A stretch of 5,120 nucleotides of DNA from Reyranella sp. (lineage in GTDB: Bacteria > Pseudomonadota > Alphaproteobacteria > Reyranellales > Reyranellaceae). The notes under the pieces were generated by a model. The model ran no database searches. It saw only the letters and a list, made by a program, of their open reading frames with translations, and was not told where the DNA came from. Shown one piece after another: positions 1 to 5,120 of the stretch (positions are counted from its first letter, which is position 1; every line of letters begins with the position of its first letter). The stretch lies in contig SCVT01000547.1 of the NCBI GenBank assembly GCA_004296815.1, positions 1-5,120 of the forward strand, written 5' to 3'. The translations under genes and the position numbers were made by a program.

Positions 1-3000
1 CCCGGGCTTGAAGCCCGGCGCCTCGTCGCAGCACCAGACCACGACATCGGCCGCCGCTTCGATCTCCTCGACCTTGTAGCGGTCGATGACGCGCTTGTAG
101 CCCGCGAAGTAGAGCACCTTGCTGCCGGCCTTGCGGAAGGCCTGGCCGATCGAGAACAGCACCGCGTTGCCGAGGCCGCCGCCCACCAGCACGACGTTCT
201 CGCCGGGTTCGATCTCGGTCGGCGTGCCGGTCGGGCCCATGACGATGACGGGCTCGCCGGGCTGTAGCATGGCGCAGAGGTCGGACGAGCCGCCCATCTC
301 CAGCGCGATCAGCGACAGCAGGCCCTTCTCCTTGTCGACCCACGCGCCGGTCAGCGCCAGGCCCTCCATGGTGAGAAGCGTGCCCTCGCTGCGCAGCGAG
401 CGCGCCTCGTAGTTCTGCAGGCGGTAGAACTGGCCGGGCTCGAAGCTCTTGGCGGCGGCAGGCGCCTCGACGATGACCTCGATGATGGTGGGCGTGAGAC
501 GGTCGACGCGGACGACCCTCGCCCGCCACGCATGGTTGGCTTCGGCCAGGATGTCCGCCGGCTTGCGCGTCGGCGCCGGCAGCGCGGCCATGGCCCGCGT
601 CAGCACCGGATAGCCCTGCTTGGCGCCGCCCATCGCCTTCACGACGTTGCCGGCGAACGAGGGGTGCAGGTCGCCGAAGAACGACATGAAGCGGCTGTCG
701 GCGTGGCGATACATCAGCACGCGCACCTCGGCGGGCTTGGCCACGCGCTCGGGCGTCGCCGGATTGCCCTGTTCGTCGAGCGCACGGAAGTACTTGCCGT
801 CGATGAAGGCGTGCGTCGCGTCCTCGCGCGCCAGCACCGTGTTGGGCTGCGTGCCGGCCGCGACGAGGATCGTGCGTGCCGGCAAGGTCGCCTCGACCTT
901 GGCGCCGCCTTGCTCGCCCGCGACCTTGAGCGCCTTCGCCTGCCCCGCCGCGTCGATCTCGACGGCGACCGGCGACAGGCCCTCGACGAAGCGGATGTCC
1001 TCTTCGAGGGCCTTCAGCACTTCCTCGTGGTTCAGCGTATAGGACGGCGAATCGATCAGGCGGCGGCGATAGACCAGCGCGACGCCGCCCCAGCCGTTCA
1101 CCAGCTTCGTGATCGCGGGCTCGCGGCCCTCGCGCGCCGCCACTTCGCGCTCGGCCCGGATCGCCCGGCCGTGCGCGATGAACTCGTCGGCGATCTCCGC
1201 TTCCTCGGGCGACCAATTGGCGCGTACCGCCTCCTCGCCGCGCTCGGCGACCAAGGTCTCGTGGCGCGCCAGGAACTTCTCGACCTGCAGCGGATAGTAG
1301 GCGAGCGACTCGGTCGCGGTGTCGATGCCGGTCAGGCCGCCGCCGATCACCACCACGGGCAGACGGATCTGCAGGTTGGCGATCGAGTCCTTCTTGGCCG
1401 CGCCGGTGAGCTGCAGCGCCATCAAGAAGTCCGACGCCGCGCGCACGCCGCGCGCCAGGCCGTTCGGCAGGTCGAGCACGGTGGGCTTGCCCGCGCCGGC
1501 GCAGAGCGCGATGTGGTCGAAGCCCATGGCGAAGGCGCTCTCGACCGTCACCGTGCCGCCGAAGCGCACGCCGCCGAACATCGAGAACTCGGGCCGGCGC
1601 TCCAGCAGCAGCCGCACCATCTTGAGGTAATTCTTGTCCCAGCGGACGGTGATGCCGTACTCGGCCACGCCGCCGAAGCCCGCCATGGCGCGCTCGCCGA
1701 GATCCTCGCGCAGGCTGGCAACGTCCTTCACGGCATCGAAGGCCACACGCGCCCCGTCCATCTGCACGCCCGACTGCTTCTCCGGCAGCGGCTCGATCTT
1801 CAGCCCGTCGATGCCGACCACCGTGTGGCCGTCGTTCATCAGGTGGTGCGCCAGGTTGAAGCCCGCCGGGCCGAGGCCGACGACCAGCACGGTGCGTCCT
1901 GTGGCGGGACGCGGGATCGGGCGGCGCAGGCTGAGCGGATTCCAGCGCGTCAGCAGCGAGTAGATCTCGAAGCCCCACGGCAAAGCGAGCACGTCCTTGA
2001 GCGTCCGCGTCTCGATCTGCGGGATGTCGACCGGCTCCTGCTTCTGGTAGATGCAGGCCTTCATGCAGTCGTTGCAGATGCGGTGGCCGGTCGCCGCGAG
2101 CAGCGGATTGTCGACCGCAGCGATCGCCAGCGCTCCGATGGAGAAGCCTTCTGCCTTCAGAAGGTTCATCTCCGAGATCTTCTCCTCGAGCGGGCATCCC
2201 GCGAGGGTCACGCCGAACGGCGACTTCTGGAAGGCGCCGGTCTTGCGGTCCTTGAGGCCGCGCGAGCAGCTGTCCTTGCCCTGGTTGTGGCACCAGATGC
2301 AGTAGTTGGCGTGGTCGAGGGCGCGGCCGAGGTCGAAGCCGTGGTCGGTCAGCGCGAAGCCCTCACGATGGCGCAGCATCGGCCGCGGCAACATCATGCG
2401 CGTGACGCCGTCGACGACCTCGGTCTCGATCGGCACCAGATGCTCGACGTTGAGCTTGTGCGGCACCTTGAAGAGCGGCCCGTCCTGGTGACGCTTCTTG
2501 CCCTCGGGGTGATGCAGCGCCCAAGCCGCGTACTCGGCGAGTGCCGTGACCTCGGGCGTCGGCGCCTCGACCTTGAACTCCGCGCCGATCAGGTCGCGCA
2601 CGCGCAGCGCGAAGCGCAGTTCCCACGCTTCGAGATCGGCGGCGTCGAACGGCAGCCCGGTCTTCGCCGTGACGGTCGCTCCATCGAGCGCAGCCGCCGC
2701 GTCGGCCTTGATCGCGCGCGTCACATAGCGCTGCACGAAGAGCCGCTTGCAGTCGTAGAGCGGCGCCAGAGTGGTGTGCCGGGCACGCAGCGCCGCCGCC
2801 TCGGCCGCGACGCCGAACAGCGCACCGACAAAATCCTCGAGCGGGCGCGCCAGCTCGATCAGCAGGTTGGACTCGTCCTTGGCCGCCAGCCCCTCCGGCG
2901 CGGCGCGGGCCGCCAGCAGGCGGGCATGGGCGTCGACATTGGCGTCCTTCAGCCAAGCGACGAACACGGCATCGAGACGCGACAATCCCTCGCGATCGTA

Positions 3001-3057
3001 GAAGTCATTGAAGCTCAGCCCGAAGGTGACCGGCGGGGCCAGCGGGGACACGATCAT
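1..3057 (-). CDS. Large Fe-S flavoprotein: GltD-like oxidoreductase fused to a ferredoxin-reductase-like (PyrK-like) module; 3' end outside window
   Basis: The frame is open for 1019 codons from ATG at 3057-3055 and leaves the window at base 1, so the C-terminus is missing. Residues 1 to about 240 match nothing I recognise. Next come cysteines typical of two [4Fe-4S] clusters in GltD/dihydropyrimidine-dehydrogenase-like proteins: C253-x2-C256-x7-C264 (in CIWCHNQGKDSC), C288-P, and C328-x2-C331-x3-C335. An FAD-type GxGxxG lies at 394-399 (GLGPAG), a second nucleotide-binding GxGxxG at 572-577 (GGGLTG), and an AGTQPN motif at 734-739 resembles the FAD-contacting strand of this superfamily. From about 843 a ferredoxin-reductase fold follows: an FAD-binding barrel with PGQFYRLQNYE, then a nucleotide-binding GGGLGN at 959-964. 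Inference: a cytosolic enzyme passing electrons between NAD(P)H, flavins and Fe-S clusters; substrate unknown. No Shine-Dalgarno is visible. An in-frame GTG at 3090 would add 11 residues and is a possible alternative start. It is divergent from ctaA. Confidence 0.88.
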   Translation of the reverse strand, partial: MIVSPLAPPVTFGLSFNDFYDREGLSRLDAVFVAWLKDANVDAHARLLAARAAPEGLAAKDESNLLIELARPLEDFVGALFGVAAEAAALRARHTTLAPLYDCKRLFVQRYVTRAIKADAAAALDGATVTAKTGLPFDAADLEAWELRFALRVRDLIGAEFKVEAPTPEVTALAEYAAWALHHPEGKKRHQDGPLFKVPHKLNVEHLVPIETEVVDGVTRMMLPRPMLRHREGFALTDHGFDLGRALDHANYCIWCHNQGKDSCSRGLKDRKTGAFQKSPFGVTLAGCPLEEKISEMNLLKAEGFSIGALAIAAVDNPLLAATGHRICNDCMKACIYQKQEPVDIPQIETRTLKDVLALPWGFEIYSLLTRWNPLSLRRPIPRPATGRTVLVVGLGPAGFNLAHHLMNDGHTVVGIDGLKIEPLPEKQSGVQMDGARVAFDAVKDVASLREDLGERAMAGFGGVAEYGITVRWDKNYLKMVRLLLERRPEFSMFGGVRFGGTVTVESAFAMGFDHIALCAGAGKPTVLDLPNGLARGVRAASDFLMALQLTGAAKKDSIANLQIRLPVVVIGGGLTGIDTATESLAYYPLQVEKFLARHETLVAERGEEAVRANWSPEEAEIADEFIAHGRAIRAEREVAAREGREPAITKLVNGWGGVALVYRRRLIDSPSYTLNHEEVLKALEEDIRFVEGLSPVAVEIDAAGQAKALKVAGEQGGAKVEATLPARTILVAAGTQPNTVLAREDATHAFIDGKYFRALDEQGNPATPERVAKPAEVRVLMYRHADSRFMSFFGDLHPSFAGNVVKAMGGAKQGYPVLTRAMAALPAPTRKPADILAEANHAWRARVVRVDRLTPTIIEVIVEAPAAAKSFEPGQFYRLQNYEARSLRSEGTLLTMEGLALTGAWVDKEKGLLSLIALEMGGSSDLCAMLQPGEPVIVMGPTGTPTEIEPGENVVLVGGGLGNAVLFSIGQAFRKAGSKVLYFAGYKRVIDRYKVEEIEAAADVVVWCCDEAPGFKPG
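2..18. repeat. Perfect 17-bp palindrome inside the flavoprotein gene
   Basis: CCGGGCTT-G-AAGCCCGG has two perfect 8-bp arms around a single base. On the minus strand it encodes PGFKPG near the visible C-terminus of the flavoprotein. A one-base centre is too short for a full hairpin, so at most a shorter stem forms. It may simply follow from the Pro/Gly-rich codons. Confidence 0.55.
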
Positions 3058-3084
3058 CTGCGAAGGATCCGGAGGAAATTGTAC

Positions 3085-3165
3085 GTGCACGAACCGATAA
3101 ACAAGGTGTGCCCGGAGCGCAAGGCATCGCAGGTCATGCGGTGGATTAGCGACACTAATGCCTGA
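3085..3165 (+). CDS. Possible 26-codon leader ORF upstream of ctaA
   Basis: A GTG at 3085 starts a 26-codon frame ending in TGA at 3163-3165. It is preceded by a perfect GGAGG (3071-3075) with a 9-base spacer, the only strong Shine-Dalgarno in this intergenic region. The product would begin MHEPINKVCPER and end MRWISDTNA; it has no recognisable domain, signal peptide or amino-acid run typical of attenuation leaders. It ends 36 bases before ctaA, which itself lacks a ribosome-binding site, so a leader-peptide or coupling role is conceivable. Against it: the same frame extends far upstream only as an antisense shadow of the flavoprotein gene, and GGAGG may be accidental. Confidence 0.2.
   Translation: MHEPINKVCPERKASQVMRWISDTNA
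3094..3122 (-). promoter_or_regulatory. Possible sigma-70-type promoter of the flavoprotein gene
   Basis: Read on the minus strand, TTGCGC (3122-3117) is followed after exactly 17 bases by TATCGG (3099-3094). The -35 shares four of six bases with TTGACA, but the -10 is poor, sharing only TAT. Transcription would begin around 3085-3088, giving a leader of about 30 bases before the ATG at 3057 and arguing against the upstream GTG start. The match is weak and could be chance. Confidence 0.22.
3145..3159. promoter_or_regulatory. AT-rich dyad, candidate operator
   Basis: The sequence ATTAG-CGACA-CTAAT is a perfect 5-bp inverted repeat around a 5-base spacer, and the second and fourth spacer bases (G and C) also pair, so 12 of the 14 non-central positions are symmetric. 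It lies 43 bases before the ctaA start and about 88 bases upstream of the flavoprotein ATG. Its low G+C in a very G+C-rich region and its half-site geometry suit a dimeric regulator. I cannot assign it to a known regulator family. Confidence 0.4.
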
Positions 3166-3201
3166 TGACGCGGGGCGCGGGCTCACGCATGGTCCGGCCC
3201 G

Positions 3202-4227
3202 ATGCAGACCGCCGTCCCCGCTTCCGTGCGTCGCTGGTTGATCGTCGTCGCCGGCATGATCTTCTTCATGATCGTGATCGGCGCGCTGACGCGGCTCACC
3301 GAATCGGGCCTGTCGATGGTCGAGTGGCGGCCGGTCACCGGCTGGCTGCCGCCGCTCTCCGATGCGGCCTGGCAGGCCGAACTGCAGAAGTATCTCGCCT
3401 CGCCGCAAGGGCGGCTGGTCAACCGCCACTTCACCGTCGGCGAGTTCCAGGAGATCTTCTGGCTGGAATACATCCACCGCCTGTGGGGCCGGCTGATCGG
3501 CGTCGTCTTCGCAGCGCCGCTCGCCTGGTTCTGGTGGCGCGGCGCGCTCAATGCGCATCTGAAGCCGCGGCTGCTCGCGCTGCTGGTGCTGGGCGGCCTG
3601 CAGGGCGCGCTGGGCTGGGCGATGGTGGCTTCGGGCCTCGTCGATCGTCCCGCGGTCAGCCACTACCGGCTGGCCGCCCATCTCATGCTGGCGGTCGTGC
3701 TCTACGCTTACACGGTGTGGCTGATCCTGGAGCTCGGTCCGCACGGCGCGCGGCGCGACGACGGCAAGACCGCGCGCAAGGCCACGGCGCTGATCGGCTT
3801 CCTGTTCGTCGTCATGGTGTGGGGCGCGTTCATGGCGGGCCTGCGCGCCGGCGCCTCGCACAACACCTTCCCCACCATGTCGGGCCACTGGATCCCGCCC
3901 GGCCTGTTCGACCTGCAGCCGTGGTGGATCAACCTCTTCGAGAACGGCACGACCATCCAGTTCGTGCACCGCTGGCTGGCCAAGCTGCTGGTACTGGGCG
4001 TGCTGGTCATGGCGTGGCGCGCGCCGCGGTCCGAGACGATGGCGGCGGCGGCAATGGCGTTCCTGCAGCTCGGCCTCGGAATCGCCACGATCCTGACCGG
4101 CGTCGGCATTGCCGTCGCGACGCTCCACCAGGCCGGGGCGGTGCTACTTTTGACGGCACTGATCGTCGTCCGGCATCGCGCAATGCCTTCTCCGCAGCGT
4201 CCCGTCTCGGCTATTGTCGGGGCATGA
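3202..4227 (+). CDS. ctaA: Heme A synthase (CtaA/COX15 family)
   Basis: CtaA is an integral membrane enzyme that oxidises the C8 methyl group of heme O to a formyl group, giving heme A for aa3-type cytochrome oxidases. The 341-residue product has a usual length for the alphaproteobacterial/mitochondrial type. Signatures include LTRLTESGLSMVEWRPVTG (29-47), IFWLEYIHRLWGR (85-97) and RAGASHNTFP (215-224). The four family histidines expected to bind heme are visible: H92 (EYIHR), H160 (LAAHL), H256 (FVHRW) and H309 (TLHQ). About eight hydrophobic membrane segments fall near 12-30, 94-113, 123-146, 157-177, 195-214, 258-272, 281-303 and 305-323. The first ATG is at 3202: an in-frame TGA at 3166-3168 with no start codon between rules out a longer form. 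No Shine-Dalgarno precedes it. The stop overlaps the next gene's start as ATGA, so the two are probably one transcription unit. No ctaB, ctaG or other oxidase gene is visible beside it. Confidence 0.96.
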   Translation: MQTAVPASVRRWLIVVAGMIFFMIVIGALTRLTESGLSMVEWRPVTGWLPPLSDAAWQAELQKYLASPQGRLVNRHFTVGEFQEIFWLEYIHRLWGRLIGVVFAAPLAWFWWRGALNAHLKPRLLALLVLGGLQGALGWAMVASGLVDRPAVSHYRLAAHLMLAVVLYAYTVWLILELGPHGARRDDGKTARKATALIGFLFVVMVWGAFMAGLRAGASHNTFPTMSGHWIPPGLFDLQPWWINLFENGTTIQFVHRWLAKLLVLGVLVMAWRAPRSETMAAAAMAFLQLGLGIATILTGVGIAVATLHQAGAVLLLTALIVVRHRAMPSPQRPVSAIVGA

Positions 4228-5120
4228 CCGGCAAGCCTGCCGCCTCGCCCTCGCGCCTGAAACACCCCGTCGCCCTGACCGCGATCGCGCTCGTGCTCGT
4301 GTCGGCCGCGGCGGTCGGGGCGTGGCTGACGCAGCCGCCGGCCGAAGCGCCGCCGCCGCGTGCCGCCAAGAAGAGCCGTCAGGCGCCCGTCCAGGTCGCG
4401 ACGCCCGCGCCGACACCAGCCCCGGCTCCCGCTCCGGCTCCGGCTCCGGCCGCGCCCATGGCCGCGGCAGCGGCGACCGCGCCCGCGGCTGCCGAGCCGG
4501 CGCCGCCGCCACCCGCCGCACCGGCCACCGCCGAAGCGCCGCAGGATCCGGCCAAGCCTCTCGAATGGTCTTCCGTGCCCGTCGCCGAGCTGCGGACCAA
4601 GGCCGAGGCCAACGAAATCCCCGCCATGGAGGAGCTGGCGCGCCGCCTCGTCCAGGGCATCGGCATCACCAAGGACCAGCAGGCCGGCGCGGGCTGGCTG
4701 CTGCGCGCGGCGCAGGCCGGCTCGGCGCAATCGGCGTTCAACGTCGGCGTGATGTACGAGCGCGGCTTCGTCGTCGAACGCGATTCCACGCGCGCCATCG
4801 AATGGTACCGCAAGGCGGTCGACGCCAACCTGGCGATGGCCAAGCACAACCTCGCGCTGCTGCTGCGCGACGGCAAGGGCGCGGCGCGCAACGGCAAGGA
4901 AGCGGTCGAGCTGCTGCGCTCGGCGACTCGCCAGGGCATGGCCGCCTCGATGTTCACCTTGGGCGACATCTACGAGCGCGGCGATGCGGCGCCCAAGGAT
5001 CCCGCGACGGCGCTGGCCTGGTTCGCCATCACCGCCGAGTTCGAGCGCCAGATGAACAAGGGCGCCGAGACGCCGCTCGCCAAGACCGCGGTGCAGCGCT
5101 CGCAGGCGCTGCAGCGCGTG
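4224..5120 (+). CDS. Membrane-anchored Sel1-repeat (TPR-like) protein, 3' end outside window
   Basis: From ATG at 4224, which overlaps the ctaA TGA by the four bases ATGA, 299 codons are open to the window edge. The product has a short basic N-terminus (GKPAASPSRLKH), one hydrophobic segment at about 17-35 and no signal-peptidase motif I trust, so it is probably a type II membrane anchor. Residues about 38-110 form a low-complexity Pro/Ala linker. Residues about 132-275 hold roughly four Sel1-like helical repeats; the clearest are SAFNVGVMYERGFVVERDSTRA (in two parts, 170-180 and 181-191) followed by IEWYRKA (192-198), and MFTLGDIYERG (243-253) followed by ATALAWFAI (261-269). Sel1 repeats are protein-interaction scaffolds, so the domain would probably face the periplasm and bind a partner; the partner is unknown. 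No Shine-Dalgarno is visible; translation likely depends on coupling to ctaA. A role in oxidase or envelope assembly is inferred only from position. Confidence 0.88.
   Translation, partial: MTGKPAASPSRLKHPVALTAIALVLVSAAAVGAWLTQPPAEAPPPRAAKKSRQAPVQVATPAPTPAPAPAPAPAPAAPMAAAAATAPAAAEPAPPPPAAPATAEAPQDPAKPLEWSSVPVAELRTKAEANEIPAMEELARRLVQGIGITKDQQAGAGWLLRAAQAGSAQSAFNVGVMYERGFVVERDSTRAIEWYRKAVDANLAMAKHNLALLLRDGKGAARNGKEAVELLRSATRQGMAASMFTLGDIYERGDAAPKDPATALAWFAITAEFERQMNKGAETPLAKTAVQRSQALQRV
4425..4448 (+). repeat. In-frame hexamer tandem repeat (Ala-Pro)4
   Basis: Four tandem copies of GCTCC(C/G) encode Ala-Pro four times within the Pro/Ala linker of the Sel1-repeat protein. Six-base units keep the frame, so copy-number change would only lengthen or shorten the linker. 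Neighbouring Ala-Pro codons (4407-4424) use other synonymous bases, so the identical units may reflect recent slippage. Confidence 0.7.

Larger units (their letters stand above)
3058..3201. other. Divergent intergenic control region
   Basis: This 144-bp gap separates the minus-strand flavoprotein gene from plus-strand ctaA and must hold the promoters of both unless distant ones are used. It is less G+C-rich than the flanking genes. It contains a 15-bp dyad (3145-3159), a GGAGG on the plus strand (3071-3075) and a weak promoter-like pair on the minus strand. I see no recognisable FNR (TTGAT-N4-ATCAA) site, riboswitch or terminator hairpin. Confidence 0.7.

Noticed and set aside
2363..2956. A 197-codon minus-strand open frame within the flavoprotein gene
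   Set aside because: It is a different frame of the same strand as the flavoprotein, with a low-complexity Arg/Ala/Gly product lacking motifs.
532..3165. An 877-codon plus-strand open frame opposite the flavoprotein gene
   Set aside because: Its product is an Arg/Ala/Gly/His/Asp-rich string with no recognisable motif, while the opposite strand encodes a continuous protein with Fe-S, FAD and NAD(P) motifs. It is a G+C-driven antisense shadow.
3189..3201. ATG at 3189 as an upstream ctaA start
   Set aside because: It is 13 bases from 3202 and so out of frame with the CtaA sequence.
3183..3551. A 122-codon minus-strand frame opposite the start of ctaA
   Set aside because: It is antisense to the conserved N-terminal CtaA signatures and shows no domain of its own.
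4229..4242. Small inverted repeat CGGCA-AGCC-TGCCG just inside the Sel1 gene, considered as a terminator or attenuator
   Set aside because: The stem is only 5 bp, there is no T-run, and it lies inside a coding sequence; it is expected by chance at this G+C content.
3708..4847. A 379-codon minus-strand open frame across ctaA and the Sel1 gene
   Set aside because: It is antisense to two well-supported plus-strand genes, its composition is Arg/Gly-repetitive and no domain is visible.

Overview
The window (about two-thirds G+C, strong G/C preference at third codon positions) looks like a chromosomal piece of an alphaproteobacterium. The best evidence is the heme A synthase, which has the sequence signatures of the alphaproteobacterial/mitochondrial (COX15-like) type. 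I cannot name the genus from sequence alone. Base composition and codon use look uniform, and I see no mobile elements, tRNA/rRNA genes or CRISPR arrays.

Layout. (1) Positions 1-3057, minus strand: one uninterrupted coding frame of 1019 codons that runs off the left edge. It encodes a large iron-sulfur flavoprotein: an N-terminal region I do not recognise, a cysteine-rich Fe-S segment, a GltD-like pyridine-nucleotide-disulfide oxidoreductase core with two GxGxxG motifs, and a C-terminal ferredoxin-reductase-like FAD/NAD(P) module (PyrK-like). (2) Positions 3058-3201: a 144-bp divergent intergenic region with a 15-bp AT-rich dyad, a possible weak promoter for the minus-strand gene, and a possible 26-codon leader ORF on the plus strand behind a perfect GGAGG. 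(3) Positions 3202-4227, plus strand: ctaA, heme A synthase, complete. (4) Positions 4224-5120, plus strand: a membrane-anchored Sel1-repeat protein overlapping the ctaA stop codon as ATGA and running off the right edge.

How they may work together. CtaA makes heme A for aa3-type cytochrome oxidases, and the Sel1 protein is almost certainly co-transcribed and translationally coupled with it, so a role near the envelope or in respiratory assembly is possible but unproven. The flavoprotein is divergently transcribed from the same short control region, so shared regulation is possible. None of the three main genes has a convincing Shine-Dalgarno sequence; the only perfect one in the intergenic region precedes the small leader ORF.

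I found no clear new defence or mobile system. The points most worth a second look are the domain architecture of the big oxidoreductase, the control region, and the ctaA-Sel1 coupling.
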